A stretch of DNA of 64,000 nt from assembly GCA_027485615.1 (NCBI GenBank), contig JAIXQS010000011.1:46966-110965 (forward strand), in the 5' to 3' direction. The notes under the pieces are model-generated. The model was not told the origin of the DNA, made no database searches, and was given only the letters and a program-made list of their open reading frames with translations. Origin of the DNA: Verrucomicrobiaceae bacterium. Lineage in GTDB: Bacteria; Verrucomicrobiota; Verrucomicrobiia; Verrucomicrobiales; Akkermansiaceae. The position numbers were made by a program, and so were the translations under genes. Below are positions 36,754-44,198 of this stretch, piece after piece. Position 1 is the stretch's first letter. Every line of letters begins with the position of its first letter.

Positions 36754-37189
36754 CGGATGGCGGGGATACTAACGGCTTGGGGGCGGGAGAGTCTAGGGAC
36801 AGTTTTCTAATCCACACGTTGCGGAATTTCACGGGGTTGTGGTGGCCTTGGAACTTGATCACGCCCGGCTCCGGTCCCTCCGCCGCGCCCGCACCGGGAT
36901 GGGATCGCCCTTGGTGAAATCGGGTTTCGCCATCTTCCCCTGCGGCGCGGCGGAGGCGAGTGGAGCGGCGATGATCAGCGACCCTGAGGCTTTGAGGGGC
37001 ATGGAAAACATTCTCGCTCCAAGATGTCGGAGGGACTACGCCTCGTCCATGCGCAAATCCCGAGCTGAGCGGCTCTTCCCGAAAAAATCGCGAGACAGGG
37101 AGATTGTCTTTCAAAAGTCCGGTTTTCGGAGTGAATTTCTCCGGTAACATGCGGTCGTTTCTAACCGAAGGATGATGAAAGCCCATTGA
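36754..37189. other. 436-base gap with gene-deletion scar
   Basis: Between the cytochrome cluster and menA no intact gene is present. It holds a hybrid pseudogene on the minus strand (36800-37011, separate entry). The remaining ~180 bases before menA show no clear promoter or repeat. Confidence 0.6.
36800..37011 (-). pseudogene. Hybrid remnant: DUF6288-like 5' end joined to DUF1080-like 3' end
   Basis: From an ATG at 37011 the minus strand reads a signal peptide (MFSMPLKASGSLIIAAPLAS) and then AKPDFTKGDPIP, the typical start of mature DUF6288 proteins. The frame then breaks. In the +2 frame it continues AGAAEGPEPGVIKFQGHHNP and VKFRNVWIRKL, the characteristic end of DUF1080 (3-keto-disaccharide hydrolase-like) proteins. 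There is no room for either full domain, so a large deletion followed by a frameshift is inferred. The neighbouring cluster has ThuA-like and cytochrome genes that often accompany DUF1080. Family identities are from memory of motifs. Confidence 0.55.
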
Positions 37190-38083
37190 ATGATGAGATC
37201 CCAATTTTTTATCAAAGCGGTAATCTCCGGATCGAGGCCGAAAACCCTGGCGGCGGGGGTGGTGCCGGTGTGGGCGGGAGGGGTGCTTGCCTGGGAGCTT
37301 TCCGGAGCGTTCGATACGTGGCTGTGGATTTGCACCCTTCTCGGTGCCCTGTGCGTGCAGGTGGCCACGAATTTTTTCAACGACGCGGTGGACGGAAAAA
37401 ACGGTGCGGATGGTGACCAGCGGACGGGGCCAAGGCGTCTGACGGGAACCGGCGAGATGTCCTTCGCACAAGTGATGGCGCTGGGAGTTGTGTTTCTGTT
37501 GGGGGCGGTGTTCTTCGGAGCGTTCCTGGTGATCGAGCGGGGCTGGCCCATGCTGGCGATCGGGCTGCCGTCGTTGTTCCTCGCCTACGGCTACACCGGT
37601 GGGCCGTTTCCGCTGGCTTACCGGGGTCTGGGGGAAATCTTCGTGATCCTTTTTTTCGGCCTGCTGGCGGTCATGGGCACGGTGTTCGTCCAGACGGGGG
37701 CATGGCCGCGGGAGGCGGTTCTGTTAGGCGGTCAGATCGGGCTGCTCTCCGCGGTGCTGATCTCCGTGAACAATTTCCGCGACCGTGAGGGCGATGCGCT
37801 GGTCGGGAAACGCACGCTCGCAGTCCGGTTTGGGCCGAAGGTGGCGGCGGCAGTGATCTGGCTGGAGATCAAGGGCGCGGCGTTTCTCGGCGTCGCTTGG
37901 CTGGTGATGGGTTATCCGCTCTTCGGAGTCGCCAGTCTGCCGGTGCTGGTGATCGGCATGCGCATCATCTGGGGTGTCCTCACCCTCCCGCCCGATGAGC
38001 GGATGAACCGTCTGCTCGCCCTCGGCGCACTGGAGCTGGTTCTGTTTGCGATCGTGTTTCACGCGGTGGCTTTGCTTTTCTAA
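37190..38083 (+). CDS. menA: 1,4-dihydroxy-2-naphthoate polyprenyltransferase
   Basis: 297 residues, about eight or nine membrane helices. Both Asp-rich prenyl-diphosphate motifs are present: NFFNDAVDGKNGADGDQ (~aa 60-77) and NNFRDREGDALVGKRTLAVRFG (~aa 195-215), the latter diagnostic for MenA within the UbiA superfamily. SRPKTLAAGVVPVWAG near the N-terminus is also MenA-like. It attaches the isoprenoid tail in menaquinone synthesis. It implies that this organism uses menaquinone. Other men genes are not in the window. Confidence 0.93.
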   Translation: MMRSQFFIKAVISGSRPKTLAAGVVPVWAGGVLAWELSGAFDTWLWICTLLGALCVQVATNFFNDAVDGKNGADGDQRTGPRRLTGTGEMSFAQVMALGVVFLLGAVFFGAFLVIERGWPMLAIGLPSLFLAYGYTGGPFPLAYRGLGEIFVILFFGLLAVMGTVFVQTGAWPREAVLLGGQIGLLSAVLISVNNFRDREGDALVGKRTLAVRFGPKVAAAVIWLEIKGAAFLGVAWLVMGYPLFGVASLPVLVIGMRIIWGVLTLPPDERMNRLLALGALELVLFAIVFHAVALLF

Positions 38084-38178
38084 GCAAGCGGCAGGCGAGG
38101 GATGGGATTCATCTTTTTCGGGATGTATGCCCGCGAATGGCTCGCCTCACGCCGAAGATCTGCGTAGATACCTGCCAG

Positions 38179-39093
38179 ATGACCTCGCACACCGCTCCGC
38201 TCACCGCCGACCAGGTCGGGACACTCCGGGCTGTGCTGGTGGAGCAGGGCTTCGAGTTCGTGCCGAAGGAATACACGATTTTCGCCGCGAAGAAGGGCAA
38301 GCTGAACGTCAGCGTCTATGCAAAGGGGCCGAAGGTTTTGATCCAGGGCAAGGACACCGAGGACTTCATCCGCTTCACGCTGGAGCCGCAGGTCACGGGC
38401 GAGGCGAAGCTCGGCTATGAGGAAATCGCGGATCCGGAGCATTTCTCGCCACACTTCGGCATCGACGAGAGCGGCAAGGGCGATTTCTTCGGGCCGCTGT
38501 GCATCGCCGGGGTTTACACCGATGCGGAAATCACGCGGCATCTGATCAGGAGCGGGGTGATGGATTCCAAGCGTGTCACCTCCGCCGCCGCGATTCGCAA
38601 GCTCGCCGCCGTCATCAAGGCCACGCCCGGCATCGCCTTCGATGTGATCGCCCTGCGTCCGGAAAAATACAACGAGCTCTACGCCACGTTCAAGAACCTC
38701 AACCGCATGCTCGCCTGGGGGCACGCCACCGTGATCGAGGAACTCGCGCGGAAGAAACCGGATTGCCCCCGCGCCCTATCCGACCAGTTCGCCCGCGCCG
38801 ACGTGCTCCAGACCGCGCTGAAGCGGAAAAACATTTCCCTCAAGCTCGACCAGCGCACCAAGGGCGAATCCGACACCGCCGTCGCCGCCGCCTCGATCCT
38901 CGCCCGCGAGCGCTTCATCGACTGGATGGATGCCGCCTCGAAAAAGGTTGGATTCACGGTTCCGCTGGGTTGCTCGGCGCAGGTGGTGGATGCCGGGAAA
39001 AAACTTGTCGCAACGCACGGCCCCGAAGTTCTCGGGAAATTCGCCAAGCTGCATTTCAAGACGACGCAGCAGGTGACCGGCGAGCTACTCTGA
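38179..39093 (+). CDS. rnhC: Ribonuclease HIII
   Basis: 304 residues from the ATG at 38179; the track adds 14 residues. The N-terminal ~85 residues form the TBP-like substrate-binding domain (FVPKEYTIFAAKKGKLNVSVY). The catalytic domain begins FGIDESGKGDFFGPLCIAG, the DESGKGD signature of RNase HIII with acidic metal ligands. MDSKRVTSAAAIRKLA and TKGESDTAVAAASILARERF supply the remaining acidic residues. It removes RNA from RNA-DNA hybrids. The 3' end overlaps the convergent acyltransferase gene by nine bases. Confidence 0.94.
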   Translation: MTSHTAPLTADQVGTLRAVLVEQGFEFVPKEYTIFAAKKGKLNVSVYAKGPKVLIQGKDTEDFIRFTLEPQVTGEAKLGYEEIADPEHFSPHFGIDESGKGDFFGPLCIAGVYTDAEITRHLIRSGVMDSKRVTSAAAIRKLAAVIKATPGIAFDVIALRPEKYNELYATFKNLNRMLAWGHATVIEELARKKPDCPRALSDQFARADVLQTALKRKNISLKLDQRTKGESDTAVAAASILARERFIDWMDAASKKVGFTVPLGCSAQVVDAGKKLVATHGPEVLGKFAKLHFKTTQQVTGELL

Positions 39094-40251
39094 GAAATAG
39101 GAAACGGGATAGACCCGGATGCCAAGTTCGCGGGCTTTCTCGCGGAGACCGGGATGTTTCGAGAAGGTCAGGATGTAATCGACGGGCAGGGTTTGGGAGA
39201 GATCGATCGCCTCCAGCGCGCCCACCTCCTTCCCGACGGCGTACTCGTGCATGATATCGGGATGCAGGCATGCCGGAGGGAGCGGCAAATCCCTTTCGCT
39301 GTCGTTCACCCAGATCAGGGCGCGGTGAGGCTTGTTGCCCCGGGACTCGGGTTCGCCGAGCCATTTGACCGGCGTTGCCCTTTTTCCGATATACATTTTC
39401 CAGCGCTCCTGCATCCAGAAGACATCGATCAGGGAAACCTCCATCGCTTTCTCCAGCGCCGCCATGCAGTTCGTCGTCGAATAAGGCTTTTCCACGGGGT
39501 GGTAGCGCGCAACCCATCTACCCGGTGCAATGGTGCGGAACGACAGGGCAAGCGCCTCGCTCTTGCAGCGCCGCGCCAGCAGGCTCGGCACAGGGCTGGT
39601 GCGCGTGAGCCTTCCGAAAAACGGAACCAGCTCGCCCTGCCAGCCGACGCGTTGGTCGGCGAGGATGCCCACGACCCCGTTTTCACGTAGGAAACCGCTG
39701 ACATGGTGGAGGCTGTCCCGTTTCGAAAACATTCGCGCGCCATCCGCCTGCCGTTCCCGGAGAACTCGCTCGTTGAGGATGGGGTTGTTCAGCGGGCGGT
39801 AGAATCCGCCGATTTTCACGCCTTCGGGAAAGGTCCGGTGAAGGCGGGTCAGAAGCTCCCAATTTCCCATGTGCGCCAGCAGCAGCATGACGCCCTTGCC
39901 TTTTGCCGCCGCCTCCGCAAGCAGCTCCGGGTTCTCGACCTCAAGAATCTCGCCGATGTCCTCGCCGCGCATGTTTGCGGAAACGGACGAGCACATCAGG
40001 TTCGCCACGGTGCGGATGAACGATTCCCTCGCCGTGCTTTTGCTTTCCTCCGCGCCGACCAAGCCCGCGATCCTGAGGTTCCGGGCGATCGTGTTGCGCC
40101 GCGCTTTCATGAAAGGCCAGATCGCGCGCCCGAGGTGTTCTCCGATCACGAAGACCGTCTCGGCGGGCAGTTGCCGGAACAAGGCGGCGACGGCCGAGTG
40201 CGCCCCCGCCTCGATCCGCCACTTCGCCTTTTTAACGAAACCGGCTTCCAT
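39085..40251 (-). CDS. LpxL-like lysophospholipid/lipid A acyltransferase with C-terminal extension
   Basis: 388 residues. Residues ~1-290 match the LpxL/LpxM lauroyl acyltransferase family. The HX4E catalytic motif is HMGNWE in GVMLLLAHMGNWELLTR, with NGVVGILADQRVGWQGELVPFFG and FWMQERWKMY downstream. An N-terminal membrane association is likely. The last ~95 residues (from about HRALIWVNDSERDLPLPPAC) are outside the usual family length and end in a short alpha/beta-like piece (VDYILTFSKHPGLREKAREL); its role is unknown. Downstream of the small membrane protein gene by one base. Confidence 0.85.
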   Translation of the reverse strand: MEAGFVKKAKWRIEAGAHSAVAALFRQLPAETVFVIGEHLGRAIWPFMKARRNTIARNLRIAGLVGAEESKSTARESFIRTVANLMCSSVSANMRGEDIGEILEVENPELLAEAAAKGKGVMLLLAHMGNWELLTRLHRTFPEGVKIGGFYRPLNNPILNERVLRERQADGARMFSKRDSLHHVSGFLRENGVVGILADQRVGWQGELVPFFGRLTRTSPVPSLLARRCKSEALALSFRTIAPGRWVARYHPVEKPYSTTNCMAALEKAMEVSLIDVFWMQERWKMYIGKRATPVKWLGEPESRGNKPHRALIWVNDSERDLPLPPACLHPDIMHEYAVGKEVGALEAIDLSQTLPVDYILTFSKHPGLREKARELGIRVYPVSYFSE

Positions 40252-40252
40252 C

Positions 40253-40954
40253 CTAGTTCAGTTCCTCCCGCCTACCGAGGGTGATCGCGAGACCGAGCGA
40301 GCCGACGAACACGAAATAACAGGCGAGCAGCTCCAGGTAACTTTTGCAGATACGCGGAATCTCCGGGGAAAAGAAATCGCCGAGAGCTGCCTCCCAGAAC
40401 TGCGGTGCGCCGATCACTCGGTTGAAAACATAAATGATCAGCAACGCCGCCGCGATGAGGCCTGCGCCCGCGTGGTGTCCCATCGTTTCGAAAAAACGCA
40501 GCATCACCCGGCGATGGCGGATGATCGTGATGAGCGCCGCGCCAAGCAACGCGCCGATCACCCATGCATCGGGAAACGGCCACTTCAGGATTTCGGAGAT
40601 GAAATCCTCCAGCTCGCCGACCAGCGCCGCCGCGAGCCCGAACGACAACACACGGCACACGGCGCGGCGGTGCCCGGAGTGTGCCATCGCGCCGGCCATG
40701 ACCACCGTGGCCGCCGCCAGCAGCGCGGCCTGCATCAGTTCCACCGTCCCCCGCTCCAGCGGTGCGCCCGGGCGGTTCGGCAACCAGGCGGGCAGCAGGA
40801 TCGTCACGGAACCTGCGCAGATCAGCAGCCCGCGCAGCAGGGTGGTTTTCCACCCGCCCGGACCGGAGCTTCGGTTGTCTGGTTTCGGCACGAACCTGAC
40901 TAGTCCATCCGACACACCGCACGCAAGGCGGATGAGCGGGAATCCACGGTTCAC
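40253..40954 (-). CDS. Polytopic membrane protein of unknown function
   Basis: 233 residues from a GTG at 40954. About five or six hydrophobic helices are visible (LLRGLLICAGSVTILLPAWL, LMQAALLAAATVVMAGAMA, WVIGALLGAALITII, LIAAALLIIYVFN, YLELLACYFVFVGSLGLAI). I do not recognise a family. It is directly upstream of the acyltransferase gene (one-base gap), suggesting a lipid or envelope role. The first ~35 residues are poor in hydrophobics and lie at the edge of a repeat element whose 14-bp flanking direct repeat falls in codons 4-8, so the true start may be internal. Confidence 0.6.
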   Translation of the reverse strand: MNRGFPLIRLACGVSDGLVRFVPKPDNRSSGPGGWKTTLLRGLLICAGSVTILLPAWLPNRPGAPLERGTVELMQAALLAAATVVMAGAMAHSGHRRAVCRVLSFGLAAALVGELEDFISEILKWPFPDAWVIGALLGAALITIIRHRRVMLRFFETMGHHAGAGLIAAALLIIYVFNRVIGAPQFWEAALGDFFSPEIPRICKSYLELLACYFVFVGSLGLAITLGRREELN

Positions 40955-41195
40955 ATTCCATTTTTCACCGCAAAGTCGCAGAAGCCGCAGAGGGACGCAG
41001 AGAAAAGCCCATCATTCACTTGGAATCGGCAACCGCTTCCTGTTTCCGACATCTCATCCCACTGAGCCAACGAAGCTTACCTTCCCTCATTTCATTTCTT
41101 CACCCAAAAGCAAAGCTCCGCGCTCCTTTGCGGCCTTTGCGCCTTTGCGGTGAATCCCTCCATTCCGGTCGCGTAGATCGTGATGAGCGGGAATC
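40931..41195. repeat. 14-bp direct repeat bracketing the inverted-repeat element
   Basis: GATGAGCGGGAATC occurs at 40931-40944 and again, identically and in the same orientation, at 41182-41195. The pair brackets the inverted-repeat element at 40964-41154. It may be a target-site duplication or a trace of local duplication. Confidence 0.6.
40964..41154. repeat. Terminal-inverted-repeat element A (CGC-AAAG type arms)
   Basis: The left arm starts TTCACCGCAAAGTCGCAGAA and continues with CGC-units. The reverse complement of the right arm starts TTCACCGCAAAGGCGCAAAG. Each arm holds short tandem units beginning CGC with spacing of about 8-10 bases. The ~110-base interior has no ORF. The element lies between the divergent HIT and membrane-protein genes. 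Confidence 0.7.
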
Positions 41196-41228
41196 GCCCG
41201 CCGCCGGGATTTTTTCGGGTTTGCCGGA

Positions 41229-41600
41229 ATGCCCCGCCTCTGCCAGGTTCCCCCCGCTGTGAAGACGATTTTTGAGAAAATCCGCGACGGGGAGATCCCC
41301 GCCGATGTGATTCACCGCGACGAGCATTGCTTCGCCTTCCGCGATATTTCCCCGCAGGCGCCGTTTCACGTCCTGATTGTTCCCAATAAACCCATCCCCC
41401 GCATCGGCGAGGCGGAACCCGGGGATCAGGCCATCCTCGGCCATCTCCTTCTCACCGCCGCGAAGATCGCCTCCGGCCTCGGTCTCGCGCAAAGCGGATT
41501 CCGCGTGGTGATTAACAACGGCCCGCACGGCGGCGAGACCGTCTCCCACCTCCACGTCCACCTGCTTGGCGGGCGTCAACTCATCTGGCCTCCCGGCTGA
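41229..41600 (+). CDS. HIT-family nucleotide hydrolase (HinT-like)
   Basis: 123 residues from ATG 41229. An in-frame GTG at 41259 starts KTIFEKIRDGEIPADVIHRDE, which is where most HinT proteins begin, so the true product may be 113 residues. The histidine triad is HLHVHLLGG, preceded by VVINNGPHGGETVSH. The family hydrolyses purine nucleoside phosphoramidates. Cytoplasmic. It overlaps the lipase track ORF, but the lipase ATG lies four bases beyond the HIT stop. Confidence 0.92.
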   Translation: MPRLCQVPPAVKTIFEKIRDGEIPADVIHRDEHCFAFRDISPQAPFHVLIVPNKPIPRIGEAEPGDQAILGHLLLTAAKIASGLGLAQSGFRVVINNGPHGGETVSHLHVHLLGGRQLIWPPG

Positions 41601-41604
41601 AACC

Positions 41605-42279
41605 ATGACCGCACGTTTTTTCCAACTCTTCACCGGGGTGTTCGCCACCGCCGTTTCCTGCCATCCCCAGCAGTCATGCCAGCCACGATACGAAAAGGTG
41701 GTGCTCGTTCACGGCATCCTTGAGGACGGCGTTTCCTTCGAGCCCCTCCGCCTCCGTTTGGTGAACCATGGGATCCAATGCCACGTCCCGCAGCTCAAGC
41801 CGAGCGATGCCCGCGACGGTATCGAAAAACTCGCCGAGAGCCTCAAGGAGGGGATCGACAAGGAATTCGGCCCGGACGAGCGCTTCGCGATGGTGGGCTT
41901 CAGCATGGGTGGCCTCGTTTCGCGGTATTACCTGCAGAACCTCGGCGGCGCGGAACGCTGCGATACGTTCATCACCGTCTCGTCCCCCCACCACGGCACA
42001 AACATGGCCTACGCCTACCCCGGCAAAGGCGCGCGCCAGATGCGGCCCGGCAGCCCGTTCCTGAAAGACCTGGAGGCCACCGAAGACCGCCTTGGGGATA
42101 TCCCCATCGTTTCCTACCGCACCCCCATGGATCTCATCATCCTACCCACCGAGTCCTCCGTCTGGGAACGCGCCGAAAACCATTCCCATCCCGTCATCCT
42201 ACATCCCCTCATGCTCTACTCGAAGCCCGTCCTCGACGATATCGAGAAACGCATGGTCATCAAAAAGAAGGGAGCGTAG
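41605..42279 (+). CDS. Exported alpha/beta-hydrolase (lipase/PGAP1-like)
   Basis: 224 residues from the ATG at 41605; the track ORF's upstream part overlaps the HIT gene. The N-terminus has a signal-like stretch (FFQLFTGVFATAVSC) with a Cys that could be lipidated. KVVLVHGILEDGVSF is the oxyanion-hole strand, AMVGFSMGGLVSRYYLQ contains the nucleophile elbow GFSMGG, and TVSSPHHGTNMA is typical of triacylglycerol-lipase/PGAP1-like esterases. The catalytic His is probably in NHSHPVILHPLM. Substrate unknown. Its 3' end overlaps the convergent L,D-transpeptidase ORF by 20 bases. Confidence 0.85.
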   Translation: MTARFFQLFTGVFATAVSCHPQQSCQPRYEKVVLVHGILEDGVSFEPLRLRLVNHGIQCHVPQLKPSDARDGIEKLAESLKEGIDKEFGPDERFAMVGFSMGGLVSRYYLQNLGGAERCDTFITVSSPHHGTNMAYAYPGKGARQMRPGSPFLKDLEATEDRLGDIPIVSYRTPMDLIILPTESSVWERAENHSHPVILHPLMLYSKPVLDDIEKRMVIKKKGA

Positions 42280-42919
42280 GCTTCAGCCCACCCTTGTCCT
42301 CACTTTGAGCCTCTGCTGATACGCCAAAGGCTGAAGGTATGCCGTGTGGTCCGCTGTGAATTCTAACAGGCGTGCCGACGCGGCAATGTTCGTAAAAAAA
42401 AACCTGCCCATCCTCGGGACAACGGATGCAGCCTTTGCTCGTAGTCACCCCACGTGAGAATTGCCCGACGTGCATCCCCACGCCGCCCGCCGTTAGCCGC
42501 ATCCAGTAGGGCATTGCGATTCCCTGATACACCGTGCCGGCGGGCTTGGGGCCTTTATGTTCCCAATGCCGCGCCACCACCACTTCACGGGTGTCTTTTT
42601 TCACATACTGACCGTAAAGATTTGAGCGTTTAAGCGGCATTTTCTCGGTTACCCGGAAGTTGCCTTTCGGGGTGCGATGTCCGGCTTCGCCCGTGGATAC
42701 ATCCATCTCGGCCAGTAAAGTTCCATCGCCTTGCAGCAGCTGCGCGGTCATCGAAGATAGCGAGATATCCACGCGTACAGGCTGTGGAGATACATCAGTC
42801 GTCAAAATACGCGCCCGTGGTGAGGTCGTATCCGCAGGCGGGCTTTTGACCCCACACGAAACACAAACAACCGTAAGAATGGGAAAGATCGTGTGGCGAA
42901 TCATGCAGGCGTGAATCAT
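42260..42919 (-). CDS. L,D-transpeptidase (YkuD) lipoprotein
   Basis: 219 residues; the second Met at residue 6 (MIRHTIFPILTVVCVSCG) is an equally good start. The signal ends in a lipobox (VCVSC). The YkuD catalytic block reads GVGMHVGQFSRGVTTSKGCIRCP: His, then Ser-x-Gly-Cys-x-Arg with the nucleophilic Cys, with Lys in place of the more usual His before GC. TPKGNFRVTEK is also typical. It would form L,D-crosslinks in peptidoglycan or tether proteins. Probably an outer-membrane or periplasmic lipoprotein. Monocistronic. Confidence 0.88.
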   Translation of the reverse strand: MIHACMIRHTIFPILTVVCVSCGVKSPPADTTSPRARILTTDVSPQPVRVDISLSSMTAQLLQGDGTLLAEMDVSTGEAGHRTPKGNFRVTEKMPLKRSNLYGQYVKKDTREVVVARHWEHKGPKPAGTVYQGIAMPYWMRLTAGGVGMHVGQFSRGVTTSKGCIRCPEDGQVFFYEHCRVGTPVRIHSGPHGIPSAFGVSAEAQSEDKGGLKPTLPSF

Positions 42920-42934
42920 TTCTAAAAAAGGAAA

Positions 42935-43006
42935 TGATCCCGACAGGAATCGAACCTGTATCTAAAGTTTAGGAAACTCTTGTTCTATCCGTTGAACTAC
43001 GGGACC
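42935..43006 (-). tRNA. tRNA-Arg (CCT anticodon)
   Basis: Reading the minus strand from 43006, the acceptor GGTCCCG pairs with CGGGATC (one G-T). The D stem is GTTC/GAAC. The anticodon stem AGAGT/ACTTT encloses loop TTCCTAA (anticodon CCT, reading AGG), and the T arm is ACAGG-TTCGATT-CCTGT. The 3' CCA is not encoded, unlike the tRNA-Ser at the other end of the window. 72 bases. Confidence 0.95.
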
Positions 43007-43051
43007 CGAGGGCACCGGATTCGTAGGCTCTACCGGACGGGGAGGCAAGCC

Positions 43052-44008
43052 CTAAGGCGCGGCGAGGAAACCGGCGGCGCGGGTTTCCGACCAGTATTCG
43101 CGCCCTGCGCCGAAGCCGACGTGGCCGCCTTCGGCGGGGATCTCGAGATGGAGGAAGGCGCTGGCCTCCGCTTCCTCGCGGGGGTAGCAGGATGGGCCGA
43201 GGAAGGGATCGTTCTGCGCGTTGATGAGAAGGGTGGGGATGGTGATGGCGGGAAGGAAAGGGCGGCTGCTACTACGTTTCCAGTAATCCTCCGCATCCCT
43301 GAAGCCGTTGAGGGGGGCGGTGAAACGGCCATCGAACTCGGCGAAGGTCCGCATCTTTTCCAGTCCTGTGAGATCGAAGCTTTCCGGAAACCTGCCGTGC
43401 TTCTCCCTGACCTTGGCGCGCAGTGTTTTCATGAAGCGCTCCATATAGATCGCGTTTTCGGGTTGCCCGAGGCTGGTGGAGCAACAGGCGAGGTCGCAAG
43501 GCGCGGAGAAAGCCACGGCGCGGCGGATCTTCGGGTGAATGTCGCCGCCGCGCTCGCCGAGGTATTTCAGGGTGAGGTTGCCGCCGAGGCTGAAGCCGAT
43601 GAGGTCGATCTCCTCCGCCGGATGGATGCTGAGGGCGTGACGGATGACGATTTCGAGATCCTCGGTCTTGCCGCTGTGGTAGAAGGGTGCGAGACGGTTG
43701 GGCTCTTCACCACAGCCGCGCAAGCTCCAGGCAAGCACATCCCAGTCGCGCTTCATGAGGGCTCGTGCCATGGCTTGGATATAATTTGCCTGGGTGGAAC
43801 CTTCCAAGCCGTGCGAGAGGATCGCAAGCCGATTGCCGCTTCCGCCCGACCATTCGAGATCGAGGAAATCCCCATCCTCCAGCTCCAGCCGCTCGCGGCG
43901 GAGTGTGACCGGCGCGACCTTGCGGAACAGTGCGGGGTGGATCGTCTGCAAATGGGCACCGCGCATCCAAGCGGGAGGGCGGTAGGTGGAGTTTTCGATG
44001 AGTGGCAT
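43052..44008 (-). CDS. YheT-family alpha/beta-hydrolase
   Basis: 318 residues from the ATG at 44008 (MPLIENSTYRPPAWMRGAHL); the track's longer start runs into the repeat element. The YheT family landmarks are present: GAHLQTIHPALFR, LAILSHGLEGSTQANYIQAM, VLAWSLRGCGEEPNR, and the nucleophile elbow LIGFSLGGNLTLKYLGE. The catalytic Asp is in LINAQNDPFLGPSCYP and the His in EGGHVGFG. Cytoplasmic esterase of undefined substrate. Confidence 0.9.
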   Translation of the reverse strand: MPLIENSTYRPPAWMRGAHLQTIHPALFRKVAPVTLRRERLELEDGDFLDLEWSGGSGNRLAILSHGLEGSTQANYIQAMARALMKRDWDVLAWSLRGCGEEPNRLAPFYHSGKTEDLEIVIRHALSIHPAEEIDLIGFSLGGNLTLKYLGERGGDIHPKIRRAVAFSAPCDLACCSTSLGQPENAIYMERFMKTLRAKVREKHGRFPESFDLTGLEKMRTFAEFDGRFTAPLNGFRDAEDYWKRSSSRPFLPAITIPTLLINAQNDPFLGPSCYPREEAEASAFLHLEIPAEGGHVGFGAGREYWSETRAAGFLAAP

Positions 44009-44030
44009 CCGTTTCCTGGTTCGGTAAGAT

Positions 44031-44173
44031 TTAACCGCGAATGGACGCGAATGGACGCGAATCGAAGGTGGCAATAATGGCTATGCCATCCTCTGGAGGG
44101 AGCAGTTATCGAAAAACAGCATCTGAACCGGACTCATGAAATTTCGCGTTCATTGGCGTTCATTCGCGGTTGA
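44031..44173. repeat. Terminal-inverted-repeat element B (CGC-GAAT type arms)
   Basis: The left arm is TTAACCGCGAATGGACGCGA followed by ATGGACGCGAAT. The reverse complement of the right arm starts TCAACCGCGAATGAACGCCA. Each arm is made of three near-identical ~10-base units (CGCGAATGGA). The ~75-base interior is non-coding. It lies between yheT-like and ffh genes. Confidence 0.7.
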
Positions 44174-44198
44174 TTTCCCATTTGCTTTTTTCATCCGC

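Noticed and set aside
36617-37471. 284-residue minus-strand ORF reaching across menA
   Set aside because: Only its short DUF1080-like tail segment looks like protein; the rest is antisense of menA and of the gap.
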